Positions 30,848 through 42,493 are shown, counted from the first letter of the stretch. The stretch is DNA of 64,000 bases from Microvirga sesbaniae (GCF_025460805.1 NZ_JAMXFJ010000002.1:73490-137489); one strand, 5' to 3'. Numbers and translations: made by a program. The notes: generated from the sequence alone by a model not told the origin.

Positions 30848-31020
30848 CAGGCATCGAGCCCGCATGATGCCCGGACGCTTCGGCCGATCTGCTTCCAACA
30901 GGTTTTGGCTTACGCAGCGTCGATACTTTCGTCGAGTGCCGACGCGCATTTGATCCTCTTTACATTCGTCGCTGAACATCGACTTGGCCCTGCTGATCCG
31001 TTCGGTGTCATCGGTCTCGA

Positions 31021-31212
31021 GCATCGGACGTGACCCAGAGGGCCGCGTCAGCGACCCGAAGGGCCACGCCAGTGAAAAGTGGACCCACTTTTCACGTCCG
31101 ATGCTCACGTCCTGAAGCGGCGCATCGTTCGGGGCAGACCCGGCGGGCCGCGCAAGCGACCCGAAGGGCCACGCTAGTGAAAACCGGGTCCACTTTTCTG
31201 CACGATGCGCTA
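31021..31212. repeat. Family A compound repeat copy 7
   Basis: GCATCGGACGTGACCCAGAGG to CACGTCCGATGC, then GCGCATCGTTCGGGGCAGACC to CGATGCGCTAG. The phrase CGACCCGAAGGGCCACGC occurs twice in it. It lies upstream of the PAS protein. Confidence 0.85.
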
Positions 31213-31242
31213 GATGCGGCATTGTTCAGGCGAGAGGTGCAT

Positions 31243-31833
31243 ATGACCGACGAGGAGGTGGAGGCCGTTGCCCGGGGCTTTTACGAGAGCCTCGAGAACG
31301 CGCGAGGCTGGGCAAGCGAACCCCTATACCTCCAGGAGCGCTTCCGGGAGCACGCTCGCGTCGCGATCGCGGCAGTCGAACAATACGAAGCCATGACCGA
31401 GCCCACGACCGAGCCCATGATCGAGCCGCTGACCGTGGCGGTGCCGCTCGAGCAGGCCGGCGGCTATCTGATGCAGGCCGCCCATATCAGCGTCTTGCCG
31501 GGGTCGACGTTCCGTGCGGTGCTCAAGGGCCCGAGCCACATCTACCATGAAGCGAATGCCGACTATTTCAAACTGGTCGGACACCGGAATCTCTTTACCA
31601 TGCCCGTGCGGGATGCCCTCCCGGAACTGGCCGGCCAGGGCTATTACGAACTGCTTGATCGGGTCTACAGGACGAGACAGACCTTCGTCGGCGAGCTTCT
31701 GCCGATCAGCCTGCAGATGGTGCCTCGGGGTCCGTTGGAGGAGCGCCGGATCGACCTGGTCTATCGCCCGATCCAGGATCGAGGCGGAGAGATGCTGGGC
31801 CTTTTCGTCGAGGGCTGCGATCGGACGCTGTGA
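31243..31833 (+). CDS. Orphan PAS-domain protein
   Basis: A 196-residue soluble protein. Residues 1-48 form a charged helix (MTDEEVEAVARGFYESLENA), followed by a short repeat-like stretch MTEPTTEPMIEPLT, then one PAS domain (about 80-190) with STFRAVLKGPSHIYHEANAD and IDLVYRPIQDRGGEMLGLFV, typical PAS_4-type strands found fused to HWE kinases. No output domain is present, so it may be a ligand-binding or partner-switching protein. GAGAGGTG precedes the ATG at 31243; the longer frame runs through the repeat. Confidence 0.75.
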   Translation: MTDEEVEAVARGFYESLENARGWASEPLYLQERFREHARVAIAAVEQYEAMTEPTTEPMIEPLTVAVPLEQAGGYLMQAAHISVLPGSTFRAVLKGPSHIYHEANADYFKLVGHRNLFTMPVRDALPELAGQGYYELLDRVYRTRQTFVGELLPISLQMVPRGPLEERRIDLVYRPIQDRGGEMLGLFVEGCDRTL

Positions 31834-31936
31834 TCCTGCAAGGGCGACCGCATCCCTGCAAGCGCAACGGCCCGATGGGACTTGACGAAGGCCCGCTCCG
31901 GGCGCCCCTCTGACAAACAGACGCAGGAGTTCACCG

Positions 31937-32401
31937 ATGACGGATAGCAAAACACCCGCGATGACCGGCGGCTGCCAGTGCGGCGCGGTCCGTTACGCGC
32001 TGATGTCGGAGCCGACCCATGCCAGCATCTGCCATTGCCGCATGTGCCAGAAGGCTTTCGGCAATTATTTCGCGCCGCTCACCGGGGTCCCGCGACGGGA
32101 CCTGGTCTGGACCAAGGGGCGGCCCGGGATCTTCAAGAGTTCGGAGGCCGTGGAGCGCGGCTTCTGCCGGGATTGCGGGACTCCGCTCACCTTCGCCTAT
32201 GTGGAGCGCGACCGGATCACCGTCTCGATCGGCAGCCTGGACGAGCCGGGCCGGATCACGCCGGAGATCCAATACGGGATCGAGAGCGGGCTTCCGGCCT
32301 TCGGAATGCTTCACACGCTCCCCGGCGAGCGGACCGAGGATGGCGCGACGCCGGAGGAGTTGCGCAAGATGGCCTCGCGCCAGCACCCGGACCATGAATG
32401 A
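31937..32401 (+). CDS. GFA/CENP-V domain protein
   Basis: A 154-residue zinc protein of the glutathione-dependent formaldehyde-activating (GFA) fold. The zinc ligands are in GGCQCGAVRY, ICHCRMCQKAFGNYF and GFCRDCGTPL. Some members add glutathione to formaldehyde, but most have no proven activity. CAGGAG lies before the ATG. It is in the same direction as the PAS gene, 103 bases downstream. Confidence 0.88.
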   Translation: MTDSKTPAMTGGCQCGAVRYALMSEPTHASICHCRMCQKAFGNYFAPLTGVPRRDLVWTKGRPGIFKSSEAVERGFCRDCGTPLTFAYVERDRITVSIGSLDEPGRITPEIQYGIESGLPAFGMLHTLPGERTEDGATPEELRKMASRQHPDHE

Positions 32402-32454
32402 GGGCGCTCCAGTGCGCCCCGGTCTCTCTCGGTCAGGTGCTGCGCTGGCCGGAT

Positions 32455-32490
32455 CGTGATGGCCGGCACGAGGCCGGCCACGACATCGGT
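32455..32490. repeat. Family B fragment
   Basis: GTGATGGCCGGCACGAGGCC with GGCCACGACAT, one arm of the family B mosaic, between the GFA gene and the end of alaS. Confidence 0.6.
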
Positions 32491-32542
32491 GCATCGTGGA
32501 ACCGCCCACACCGGCTCGCGCCGTCCGGGACGGGTCGCGCGC

Positions 32543-35197
32543 TCAAGCGGCCGCCAGGGCAGCCTCGATGGCAGCCAGCGCCGCCTCCGCCCGGGCGCCG
32601 TCGGGGCCGCCGGCCTGGGCCATGTCGCGCCGTCCGCCGCCGCCCTTGCCGCCGAGCATTTCCGAGCCGACCCGCACGAGGGCCACCGCATCGACCTTCG
32701 CGGTCAGGTCCTCGGTGACGCCGACCACGATACCGGCCTTGCCGTCCTCGGCCACGCCGACGATGGCGACAACGCCCGAGCCGAGGCGCTTCTTGCCCTC
32801 ATCGGCGAGACTCTTGAGATCCTTCATCTCGACCCCGGTGACCGCTCGGGCCATGAGCTTGATGCCGGCGATGTCCTTGACGGGATCGCTCTCGCCGCCA
32901 CCGCCGCCCATGGCGAGCTTGCGACGGGCCTCGGCCAGATCCCGCTCGAGCTTGCGGCGCTCTTCCAGAAGCGCCGCCAGACGCGAGGAGACCTCGTCGA
33001 CCGGCGTCTTGAGGAGGCCCGCGACCTCGCGCAATTTCCGGCTCTCCGCCGCGAGGTGACGCCGGGCGGCATCGCCCGTCATGGCTTCGACGCGGCGGAC
33101 ACCTGCCGCAACGGCATTTTCGCCCACGATGGTGATGACGCCGATATCGCCCGTGCGATTCACATGCGTGCCGCCGCAGAGTTCGACCGAGAAGGCCTTG
33201 TTGGTCTCGCCCTTGCCCATGGAGACGACGCGGACCTCGTCGCCGTATTTCTCGCCGAAGAGCGCGCGCGCGCCCGACTCGATCGCCTCATCGACCGCCA
33301 TGAGCTTGGTGACCACAGGCTCGTTCTGGAGCAGCACCCTGTTGGCGATCTCCTCCACGCGGGCGAGTTCCGCGTCTTCGATGGGCTTCGGGTGACTGAA
33401 GTCGAAGCGCAGGCGCTCGGGCGCCACCAGGGAGCCCTTCTGGGCCACGTGATCGCCAAGCACCTGGCGCAGGGCCTCGTGCAGGAGATGGGTGGCCGAA
33501 TGGTTGGAGCGCACGGCGAAGCGACGCTCGTGGTCGACGATCAGCTCCAGCGACTGACTGAGCTTCAGGGAACCGTGCTCGACGGTGACATGGTGCACGA
33601 AGAGGTCGCCGAGCTTCTTCTCGGTCCCCGTCACGAAAACCCGGGCGCCCTCGCCCTGCATGACGCCGGTGTCGCCGACCTGACCGCCCGATTCCCCGTA
33701 GAACGGCGTCTGGTTGAGGACCACGAGGCCGGTTTCGCCGGCCTTGAGCTCCGCCACCTCCTGGCCGTCCTTCAGGAGCGCCAAGACGATGCCTTCGGCA
33801 GTTTCCGTATCGTAGCCCAGGAATTCGGTCGCGCCGGTGCGTTCTTTCACCGAGAACCACACGGTCTCCGTCGCCGCCTCGCCCGAGCCGGACCAGGCCG
33901 CGCGCGCCTTCTCGCGCTGGCGCTCCATGGCAGTATTGAAAGCATCCGTGTCGACGCCGATGCCCCGGGGCTTGAGCGCATCCTGCGTTAGGTCGAGCGG
34001 GAAGCCATAGGTGTCGTAGAGCGTGAAGGCCGTGTCGCCGGAGAGGTTCTGGCCCTTGCCCAGCTCGCGGCTCTCCTCGTCGAGGATCGACAGGCCGCGC
34101 TCCAGGGTCTTGCGGAAGCGGGTCTCTTCCAGCTTCAGGGTCTCGGTGATCAGCGCCTCGGCGCGGACGAGTTCCGGATAGGCCTGCCCCATCTCGCGCA
34201 CCAGGGCGGGCACGAGGCGGTACATGAGCGGGTCCTTGGCGCCCAGAAGCTGCGCGTGACGCATGGCCCGGCGCATGATCCGGCGGAGCACGTAGCCGCG
34301 CCCCTCGTTCGACGGCAGCACGCCGTCGGCGACGAGGAAGGACGAGGCGCGCAGGTGGTCGGCGATCACGCGGTGCGAGGCCTTGCGGTCGCCTTCGGGC
34401 GCCACCCCGGTGGCATGGGCCACGGCCTCGATGAGGGTGCGGAACAGATCCGTGTCGTAGTTCGAATAGACGCCCTGCATGATGGCCGAGATTCGCTCAA
34501 GGCCCATGCCGGTATCGATGGACGGTCGGGGAAGGCCGATCCGGTTGCCCGGCTCGATCTGCTCGTATTGCATGAACACGAGGTTCCAGAACTCCAGGAA
34601 CCGGTCTCCATCCTCCTCGGGGCTTCCCGGAGGGCCACCCCAGAGCTTGTCGCCCTGATCGATGAAGATTTCCGAGCAGGGTCCGCAGGGGCCGGTATCG
34701 CCCATCTGCCAGAAATTGTCCGAGGTCGGGATGCGGATGATCTTCGAATCCGAGAACCCGGCGATCTTCTTCCACAGGTTCGCCGCCTCGTCGTCGTCGT
34801 GATAGACGGTGACGAGGAGCCTGTCCTTTGGCAGGTTGAATTCCTTGGTGATCAGCCCCCAGGCGAGCTCGATCGCCCGTTCCTTGAAGTAGTCGCCGAA
34901 CGAGAAGTTGCCGAGCATCTCGAAGAACGTGTGGTGGCGCGCCGTGTAGCCCACGTTGTCGAGGTCGTTGTGCTTGCCGCCGGCGCGGACGCATTTCTGC
35001 GAGGTGGTCGCGGTGCTGTAGGGCCGCTTCTCGACGCCGGTGAAGACGTTCTTGAACTGCACCATGCCGGCATTCGTGAACATCAGGGTCGGGTCGTTGC
35101 GCGGCACGAGGGGGCTCGAGGCCACGACCTCATGGCCGTTCTTGGCGAAGTATTCGAGAAAGGCCGACCGGATTTCGTTGACGCCGTTCATGTTCAT
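32543..35197 (-). CDS. alaS: Alanine-tRNA ligase
   Basis: Full-length 884-residue class II synthetase charging tRNA-Ala. Catalytic core starts [19 protein letters not shown] with [20 protein letters not shown]; the editing domain has [18 protein letters not shown] and [13 protein letters not shown] (zinc ligands for mischarged-tRNA hydrolysis); the C-terminal DHHA1-like domain is Gly-rich ([20 protein letters not shown]). Two ATGs (35197 and 35191) are equally likely. The order alaS downstream of recA is common in alphaproteobacteria. Confidence 0.97.
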   Translation of the reverse strand: MNMNGVNEIRSAFLEYFAKNGHEVVASSPLVPRNDPTLMFTNAGMVQFKNVFTGVEKRPYSTATTSQKCVRAGGKHNDLDNVGYTARHHTFFEMLGNFSFGDYFKERAIELAWGLITKEFNLPKDRLLVTVYHDDDEAANLWKKIAGFSDSKIIRIPTSDNFWQMGDTGPCGPCSEIFIDQGDKLWGGPPGSPEEDGDRFLEFWNLVFMQYEQIEPGNRIGLPRPSIDTGMGLERISAIMQGVYSNYDTDLFRTLIEAVAHATGVAPEGDRKASHRVIADHLRASSFLVADGVLPSNEGRGYVLRRIMRRAMRHAQLLGAKDPLMYRLVPALVREMGQAYPELVRAEALITETLKLEETRFRKTLERGLSILDEESRELGKGQNLSGDTAFTLYDTYGFPLDLTQDALKPRGIGVDTDAFNTAMERQREKARAAWSGSGEAATETVWFSVKERTGATEFLGYDTETAEGIVLALLKDGQEVAELKAGETGLVVLNQTPFYGESGGQVGDTGVMQGEGARVFVTGTEKKLGDLFVHHVTVEHGSLKLSQSLELIVDHERRFAVRSNHSATHLLHEALRQVLGDHVAQKGSLVAPERLRFDFSHPKPIEDAELARVEEIANRVLLQNEPVVTKLMAVDEAIESGARALFGEKYGDEVRVVSMGKGETNKAFSVELCGGTHVNRTGDIGVITIVGENAVAAGVRRVEAMTGDAARRHLAAESRKLREVAGLLKTPVDEVSSRLAALLEERRKLERDLAEARRKLAMGGGGGESDPVKDIAGIKLMARAVTGVEMKDLKSLADEGKKRLGSGVVAIVGVAEDGKAGIVVGVTEDLTAKVDAVALVRVGSEMLGGKGGGGRRDMAQAGGPDGARAEAALAAIEAALAAA

Positions 35198-35441
35198 GGG
35201 TTTTCAAACTTAAGGTAAGGGCGCTTTTTGCCCGAAAGATCGAGGTGGTGGCTGGTTTTAGCCGTCTGCGCCCGCGCTGTCGAGGCGCGCGTCGTCTATT
35301 CTCCCGGGTCGTCCCAGCCTGCCGTCGGGGCCCGGGCCGGGCTCGGCGGTCCCAGGGCGGGATCCGGGCAGGGCGGAAAATGAAAAGACCGCCGCGATCT
35401 CTCGCGACGGCCTCTCTTTGCCCTTGAAGGAGAGCAAAAGC

Positions 35442-36536
<1,095 letters not shown>

Positions 36537-36623
36537 GACCTGACATCCTTATGGCATGGAGGAGGAGTGAATCTCAACGCGGTGTTGAGAGAATATATGT
36601 ACTCACTTTGTTCCCCCTTACAA

Positions 36624-36638
36624 GTTCTTTTTTCGTTC
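36624..36638 (-). promoter_or_regulatory. LexA (SOS) box of recA
   Basis: GTTC-N7-GTTC, the alphaproteobacterial LexA operator, with spacer TTTTTTC. It is 88 bases before the recA start codon and within range of its promoter. Confidence 0.85.
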
Positions 36639-36708
36639 TCGTCAGGGAATCCACAACTCTCGGGCCGGGCACGATGCCGCAGGGTTAAAATTCAGGAAAT
36701 TCAGCAGG

Positions 36709-39240
36709 TTAGCGGACCATCACCTGCTTCACGATCTCGACCAGCTGGCGCAGGCTGAAGGGCTTCGGCAGGAAGTTGAACTCCTCCCCTTCCGGAAGGT
36801 TCTTGCGGAAGGCCTCCTCCGCATAGCCGGACACGAAGATCACCTTCAGGCCGGGGTAGAGCTTGCGCAACTCGCCGAGCAGGGTCGGGCCGTCCATTTC
36901 CGGCATGACCACGTCGGAGACCACGAGATCGACCGGGGCGCCGCGCTCCCGGATGATCTCCAGTGCCTCGACGCCGGAGGCAGCCTCGAGCACAGTGTAG
37001 CCGCGGGCGGAGAGCGCCCTGGCGTTGACCGCGCGGACGGGGTCCTCGTCCTCGACCAGAAGAATGGTGCCCTGGCCGGTCATGTCGGCGGCCGCCTTCC
37101 TGGGCGCATCGGCCTTAGCTTCCTCGGGCGCGTCCTGCACGTCGGGAACGTGCCGCGGCAGGTAGATGCGGAAGGTCGTGCCCTGTCCCGGCGTCGAGTC
37201 CACGTCGATATAGCCGCCCGATTGCTTGACGATGCCGAAGACCGTGGAGAGGCCGAGCCCCGTTCCCTTGCCGACTTCCTTGGTGGTGAAGAACGGCTCG
37301 AAGATCTTCTCGATTACGTCGGGCGTCATGCCCGAGCCCGTATCGGACACCTCGATGACCACGTAATCCGCCGGCGGCATCGCGCTCACGCCGAGCCGGG
37401 CGGCCTCCGCGGCCGCCACGTTCGCCGTGCGGATCGCGAGCTTGCCGCCGCCGGGCATCGCATCGCGGGCATTGACGGCGAGGTTCACCACCACCTGCTC
37501 GAACTGGTTGACGTCCGCCTTGACGAACCACAGGTCGCGGCCGTGGCTCAGATCGAGCTCCACGCGCTCGCCCAGCAGGCGCTTGAGCAGCATGGAGAGG
37601 TCGTAGAGCCGATCGTTGAGGTTGAGCACTTCCGGCCGCAATGTCTGGCGGCGGGAGAAGGCGAGCAGCTGACGCACCAGGCTGGCGGCCCGGTTCGCGT
37701 TCTGCTTGATCTGCATGATGTCCTGGAAGGACGGATCCGTCGGCCGGTGATTGGCGAGCAGCAGGTCGCTGTAGCCGATGATCGCCTGGAGCACGTTGTT
37801 GAAGTCGTGGGCCACGCCGCCGGCGAGCTGCCCGACCGCGTTCATCTTCTGGGACTGGGCGAGCTGCTCCTCCACCTTCCGGAAATCGGTCGTGTCGAGA
37901 GCGTACAGGATCGCCGTCTCGCCTTCGGCGCCCGTATCGCCGACGGGCGTCGCCCAGACCCGGACGGAGCCAGCGTTCTCTCCCACGGTCTGAAGCTCCA
38001 GGGGCGGAATGTCTCCCTTGTTCTCCGCCGCCGCCTTGAGGGCGATTTCGATGGGGCCGCGTTCGCGGACCGTGTCGAGGATGGATGCCCCGGTCACACC
38101 GCCCTCGCCCCCGCGGACCAGCGTGCCGAACAGCTTGGAGAACGGCGCGTTGGCATGAACGATCCGGCCGACCTGATCGACGGTCGCGATGGCGATGGGC
38201 GTGTTGTTGAAGAACCGGGCGAAGCGCACTTCGGCAGCCCGCTGCCCCTCGTCGACTTCTCCGCCGGCCGAGCGGTTGAGGACAAGGGTCCTGGAAGCGC
38301 CCATCCGGCCGTCCTGCCCGAAGGCGATCCGGTGGTAAAGGCGCACGGGGAGAAACTGGCCGTTGCGGCGGCGCAGGTCGAGATCGAACGTCTCCGTGCG
38401 AACGCTGCCCGGCTCCCCGGAAAACGACGTCATCATCGACACCACGTCGCGAGGCACGATGTCGGCAAGATTCAGCCCACCCGAGCCGACCTGGGCGAGA
38501 TCGTAGTCGAGCCATGAGGCAAGAGTGGCGTTCAGGTAGATGATCGAGCCCTCGGGATCGACCGAGAGAAAGCCCGCCGGCGCGTGATCGAGATAGTCGA
38601 TGGCGTGCTGGAGTTCCTGGAAAACGTTCTCCTGCCGCTCCCGCTCATGGGTCACCTCGCAGATGGTCCAGAGTGCCGCGAGCCGACCGTTGGGGCGCGG
38701 TACGGGACGCACGCGCACGCGGTACCAGCCGAATTCGTGGGCGCCGTTCAACGAGGGCGAGAGACGGATTTCCTCCGTGCCCGTACGATGCTCCCGCGCG
38801 GCCTGGGCCAGCCGGTAGATCGCCTCGGAGACTTCGGGCGCTCCCATGAACAGGCGCTCGACGGGACGCACCTCTCCTCCCTGCAGGCCTGCAAAAGACA
38901 GGTAGGCTTCGTTGGCATAGGTGATGCGCCCGTCATCCTCGATCACCACGAGGCCGTCCGTCGACGTGTCGGCCATCAGCTTGGTGATATCGTTGCGCGC
39001 CGTCCGTCCTGAAAACTGCACGACCCCGATCGACATGGCAAAGAGGAAGAACACGCCCGCCATGGCGAAGAACGCAAGCAGGCCGAGAATGAGGGGCTGG
39101 GCTTGGTCCATGCCCAGGAAACGCAGGCTCAGAGTCGCGCCGACGAGGATCCCAGCCAAGAGCAGGACCCACCCGATATGACCATGGCGGTCGGAACGGT
39201 CGATGGCCGAGATTTTTGGCGTGTCGCCCTCGTAAGCCAT
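36709..39240 (-). CDS. cckA: Hybrid histidine kinase CckA, cell-cycle control
   Basis: An 843-residue membrane hybrid kinase that, via ChpT, phosphorylates the master regulators CtrA and CpdR. Two N-terminal membrane helices (22-43 and 49-72), PAS domains around 85-200, 210-325 and 335-455, a HisKA domain with H478 in [20 protein letters not shown], ATPase boxes (N590, DTGSGM, GLGLST) and a C-terminal receiver (D776, K826). This order matches CckA. GAGGAT precedes ATG 39240. It is divergent from the FliO-like gene, whose upstream region has a CtrA-type site. Confidence 0.93.
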   Translation of the reverse strand: MAYEGDTPKISAIDRSDRHGHIGWVLLLAGILVGATLSLRFLGMDQAQPLILGLLAFFAMAGVFFLFAMSIGVVQFSGRTARNDITKLMADTSTDGLVVIEDDGRITYANEAYLSFAGLQGGEVRPVERLFMGAPEVSEAIYRLAQAAREHRTGTEEIRLSPSLNGAHEFGWYRVRVRPVPRPNGRLAALWTICEVTHERERQENVFQELQHAIDYLDHAPAGFLSVDPEGSIIYLNATLASWLDYDLAQVGSGGLNLADIVPRDVVSMMTSFSGEPGSVRTETFDLDLRRRNGQFLPVRLYHRIAFGQDGRMGASRTLVLNRSAGGEVDEGQRAAEVRFARFFNNTPIAIATVDQVGRIVHANAPFSKLFGTLVRGGEGGVTGASILDTVRERGPIEIALKAAAENKGDIPPLELQTVGENAGSVRVWATPVGDTGAEGETAILYALDTTDFRKVEEQLAQSQKMNAVGQLAGGVAHDFNNVLQAIIGYSDLLLANHRPTDPSFQDIMQIKQNANRAASLVRQLLAFSRRQTLRPEVLNLNDRLYDLSMLLKRLLGERVELDLSHGRDLWFVKADVNQFEQVVVNLAVNARDAMPGGGKLAIRTANVAAAEAARLGVSAMPPADYVVIEVSDTGSGMTPDVIEKIFEPFFTTKEVGKGTGLGLSTVFGIVKQSGGYIDVDSTPGQGTTFRIYLPRHVPDVQDAPEEAKADAPRKAAADMTGQGTILLVEDEDPVRAVNARALSARGYTVLEAASGVEALEIIRERGAPVDLVVSDVVMPEMDGPTLLGELRKLYPGLKVIFVSGYAEEAFRKNLPEGEEFNFLPKPFSLRQLVEIVKQVMVR

Positions 39241-39628
39241 GGAATGTCAAAATCCTCAACGGAGGCGGTGGTGCCCTGTGGCGCCGGCCGCAATGTTGCA
39301 GCCAATCGCGTGATCTCTGCCGCTCATCTTACACACTAATCGTTGATCGACCTCTAAGGCGGAGCCACGATCCGACGCAAGGGCCCGGCTGCTCCGCGAC
39401 CATCGCCCTATGACGATTTCGCCATAGGAATTCCCTATTTTCCTTGATGAAAGGGCGAACGGACCCATCTTGGTCCCATCGTCGAGGGCCGATCCTCATC
39501 CACATGCCGGTCCGCTGAAGCCCGCGTCCGTTAACCATTTGTTAACCTTGCGGCTGGCTTTCACGGGCAATGTGGTACAACCACCACGGAACGGGCCTGC
39601 ACGGCCTGCAAACACTTGAGAGTACATC
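39241..39628. other. Divergent cckA / FliO-like control region
   Basis: No gene within 388 bases. It holds a CtrA-type site at 39532-39547 near the FliO-like start; cckA promoter elements were not pinned down. Confidence 0.5.
39532..39547 (+). promoter_or_regulatory. CtrA-type binding site TTAA-N7-TTAAC
   Basis: TTAA (39532-39535), spacer CCATTTG, TTAAC (39543-39547): an exact match to the full CtrA consensus, 82 bases upstream of the FliO-like GTG start. Confidence 0.7.
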
Positions 39629-40858
39629 GTGTCATCTCTTTTCGGTATCGAAGCGTCACGGGCAGTCCAGTTCGCGATTGCATTCGCGATCATTCTGATC
39701 CTGCTCGTGCTCTTCGGCGTCGTCTTCCGCAAGCTGACAGGCGCCCGACTGATGATGCCCGGCAGCGATCGCGGTCGCGGCAGCCGCCAACCGAGGCTCG
39801 GCATCGTCGACGTCTACGATCTCGACCGGCAGCGGCAGCTTCTCCTTCTCCGTCGTGACAATGTCGAACACCTCCTTCTCATCGGCGGCCCCAACGACGT
39901 CGTCATCGAGACCAATATCGTTCGCGTCGCCGGTGCCCGCATTCCGGCACCGTCCAACGACACGGGCGTGGAACGGTTCGAGCCGACGCTCGATCAGCCT
40001 CCCCGCCCTCCTCAGGTCGAGCCCAACGGCCGCCCCTCCATCGAAACCCAGCTCGCCGCCCAGCTCGGCGCTTTCGTGCGGCGTCCTTCCGAGGATTCCG
40101 AGATCGACCAGGAACTCGCACCCGTCGCGTCGGTGAGCGCTTCCGTTCCGGCTCATCCTGAGCCGGCTCTGAAGCCTGACGCGGTCGCCGTTTCGGCTGC
40201 CCCGGCCATCCAGGGACTTCGCGCCGAGGCGCGGACGCCCACGGTTCAGACGGCTCAATCCGCTGCGGCCCCGCCCGTGGAGCGCCCGGAGCCGCGCCCG
40301 AGCATGGCGCCTCCCCCGTTCCAGTCGCGCCCGACACCGGTTCCTCCGCCCCCTCCGGCGCCGCCGGAACCGATCCGGGAACCGGCACCGGTCGACCGTC
40401 CAGCCGCGGCCGAGCGGCCCGGTCCCGGCGCGGGTCTCCTGTCGGACATGGCAAAGCAGCTCGAAGAGGCGCTGAAGCGCCCCGCGAATCCGGCTCCCGT
40501 ACCCCCGGTCGCTCCGGCGCTTGGAGCCGGCGCCTCCGAGCCTGAGGAGGCCCGGGACGAAGACGAGATCCTCGAACCGACGCCCGCCGAAACGGAACAT
40601 GTCGCCGTGTACGACCGCCAGGACGAAGACGATCGCCCGCCGGCCCCGGAGCCCGCGCCTCCGGCCAGACCAACGCCGGCCCCCGAGCCGATCCGGCCGG
40701 TGCCGCCTCCTCCGCCGATGACGGCCCCCCTCCCGCCGCAGGCGAAAGAGCCGCCCGCCGCCCCCCAGAAGCCGACGGACCCGTTTTCCGTCGAGGATAT
40801 AGAGGCGGAGTTCGCCCGCCTCCTGGGACGTCCGCTCGACCCTTCCAAGAAGGGCTGA
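39629..40858 (+). CDS. FliO-like single-span membrane protein with long proline-rich tail
   Basis: A 409-residue protein. One membrane helix near the N-terminus (AVQFAIAFAIILILLVLFGV, about 12-33) and a FliO-like cytoplasmic domain (to about 100) with RLGIVDVYDLDRQRQLLLLR and DNVEHLLLIGGPNDVVIE. The remaining 300 residues are a Pro/Ala/Glu-rich disordered tail ending in a short helical motif, DPFSVEDIEAEFARLLGRPL. FliO helps assemble the flagellar export gate, but no flagellar genes are nearby. Start is GTG at 39629; no ATG gives the helix. A CtrA-type site lies upstream. Confidence 0.75.
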   Translation: MSSLFGIEASRAVQFAIAFAIILILLVLFGVVFRKLTGARLMMPGSDRGRGSRQPRLGIVDVYDLDRQRQLLLLRRDNVEHLLLIGGPNDVVIETNIVRVAGARIPAPSNDTGVERFEPTLDQPPRPPQVEPNGRPSIETQLAAQLGAFVRRPSEDSEIDQELAPVASVSASVPAHPEPALKPDAVAVSAAPAIQGLRAEARTPTVQTAQSAAAPPVERPEPRPSMAPPPFQSRPTPVPPPPPAPPEPIREPAPVDRPAAAERPGPGAGLLSDMAKQLEEALKRPANPAPVPPVAPALGAGASEPEEARDEDEILEPTPAETEHVAVYDRQDEDDRPPAPEPAPPARPTPAPEPIRPVPPPPPMTAPLPPQAKEPPAAPQKPTDPFSVEDIEAEFARLLGRPLDPSKKG

Positions 40859-40885
40859 CGCTTTCCGACGGACGCGAGACGCAAA

Positions 40886-40916
40886 GAAAAAGGGCTCCGC
40901 AAGCGGAGCCCTTTCG
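40886..40916. terminator. Bidirectional terminator between FliO-like gene and dksA
   Basis: AGGGCTCCGC/GCGGAGCCCT palindrome (40891-40900, 40903-40912). On the minus strand it is followed by TTTTTC, and on the plus strand by TTC after the last stem T. It serves the converging genes. Confidence 0.85.
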
Positions 40917-40934
40917 ACGTTGCTTAAAAGGATC

Positions 40935-41354
40935 TCAGTCGTCCCGGTAGACTCGTTCGTTCCGCTCGTGACGCTCCTGCGCCTCGAGGGATAGCGTTGC
41001 AATGGGACGCGCTTCCAGGCGCTTCAAGGAGATCGGATCCCCGGTCTCCTCGCAATAGCCGTAAGAGCCGTCCTCGATCCGCGCGAGCGCGGCATCGATC
41101 TTGGCAATGAGCTTGCGCTGGCGATCCCTGGCACGAAGCTCGATGGCGCGGTCCGTTTCCGAGGAGGCGCGATCCGCAAGGTCAGGATGGTTCTCGTTCT
41201 CGCTCTGCAAGGTGGCGAGGGTTTCCTGAGCCTCTTTGAGGATGTCGTGCTTCCAACGGATCAGCTTGCGCCTGAAGTACTCCCTTTGCCGTTCATTCAT
41301 GAAGGGCTCGTCTTCTGTCGGACGATAACCCTCATCAATCACGATGTCTGTCAT
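40935..41354 (-). CDS. dksA: RNA polymerase-binding transcription factor DksA
   Basis: A 139-residue coiled-coil factor acting with ppGpp at RNA polymerase. The coiled-coil tip keeps the acting residues: D61 and A63 in DLADRASSETDRA correspond to Escherichia D74 and A76. The zinc-finger region (SYGYCEETGDPISLKRLEARP) has only one cysteine, C101, so no zinc can be held as in the classic C4 form; this is usual for rhizobial DksA. GGGGAAGAA precedes ATG 41354. Confidence 0.93.
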   Translation of the reverse strand: MTDIVIDEGYRPTEDEPFMNERQREYFRRKLIRWKHDILKEAQETLATLQSENENHPDLADRASSETDRAIELRARDRQRKLIAKIDAALARIEDGSYGYCEETGDPISLKRLEARPIATLSLEAQERHERNERVYRDD

Positions 41355-41506
41355 GTTCAGCCGTTCTTCCCCGATGAACCGTGGCGCCCCTATATAGGCA
41401 AGCAGGGTCGGCGACAACGATATTAAGCGTCATCGATTTGTCTAAGAGGCCCGGGCACCTCTTTTGCACCTTGGAAAGGTCGGGCGTGCACGATTTGCCG
41501 CACCCG

Positions 41507-42493
41507 TCAGGAGGCCGCGGCCTCCGCCCGGCTGATCAGCTCCCCGGCGACATCGCCGATCTTCGGAGCCTCCTCGCGGATGAACGGGAGCGGACGGCAG
41601 ACGGACAGGGCCGCGAGGCCGAAGCGGGCGGTCATGAGCCCGTTCAGCACCCCCTCCCCGAGCTTGGCCGAGATCCGCGCCGCAAGGCCCAGACCCAACA
41701 CCTGCTGCATGAGGCTGTCGCCCACGGCCATGCCTCCCGTGACCGCGAGGTGGTTGAAAGCCGCCTTGGCGAGGCGCAGGAACCCGAACAGGCCGGGCCG
41801 CCCGCCATAGATTCGCGAGAGGGTCCGCAACAGCCGCACCGCCGCGAAGACCACGAAGGCCACGTCCACGATGGCCCGGGGGCTCACCGCCGTGACGAGA
41901 GAGACCTGCTTCGCCGCCCCGGCAATGGCCCGCCTGGCCTGCAGATCGAGGGGCGCCAGCAGCTCGCGTTCGGCGATGGCGAGCCGGTCGTCCGCATCGA
42001 TGATCTCGTCGGTGAGGCCGCGCAGGCGCGCGCTCCCCGGCGCCGCAGAGGCGCGGCCGCCATACAGGGTCAGGAGATCGGACACGATGCTCTTGGCAGC
42101 CTTGTGGTCCTTCACAGCAAGCGCGTCGATCGCGGCCTCCCTCAGGCCTTCGATCTTCTGCTCGCGCCAGATCCCCGCCACCTCGCGGCCGATGATGGCA
42201 AAGAACGCCAGGAGGGCGAGGACAGCGAGGCCGAGCGCCACCCAGCCGAGCCACGGCGCAAGGGCATAAAGCTCGACGATCAGGTTCTCGACCGCGAGCC
42301 CGAGGCCCAGCACGAGGAGGCCCGACAAGGCGGAGATCAGGATGCCGAGCCACGGGGCACGGCGCTTCTCGCCCATGGGCACCAGCACGCCGTCCGCGGC
42401 CTCGATGGCGTCGAAAGGCTCCTCCGTGACCTGCACGGCGCCGGCCGTGACATTCGGATCGTCGAGGCGATAGGCGCGAGGTTGACGGCTCAT
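41507..42493 (-). CDS. ycjF: YcjF-family membrane protein (DUF697/TIGR01620)
   Basis: A 328-residue protein with two adjacent membrane helices (about 47-72 and 78-100) and a C-terminal DUF697 domain (VSPRAIVDVAFVVFAAVRLL, SRIYGGRPGLFGFLRLAKAA). It pairs with the P-loop protein YcjX: its ATG overlaps the ycjX stop by four bases. In enterobacteria the ycjX-ycjF pair belongs to the PspF/sigma-54 envelope-stress group; exact role unknown. Confidence 0.88.
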   Translation of the reverse strand: MSRQPRAYRLDDPNVTAGAVQVTEEPFDAIEAADGVLVPMGEKRRAPWLGILISALSGLLVLGLGLAVENLIVELYALAPWLGWVALGLAVLALLAFFAIIGREVAGIWREQKIEGLREAAIDALAVKDHKAAKSIVSDLLTLYGGRASAAPGSARLRGLTDEIIDADDRLAIAERELLAPLDLQARRAIAGAAKQVSLVTAVSPRAIVDVAFVVFAAVRLLRTLSRIYGGRPGLFGFLRLAKAAFNHLAVTGGMAVGDSLMQQVLGLGLAARISAKLGEGVLNGLMTARFGLAALSVCRPLPFIREEAPKIGDVAGELISRAEAAAS

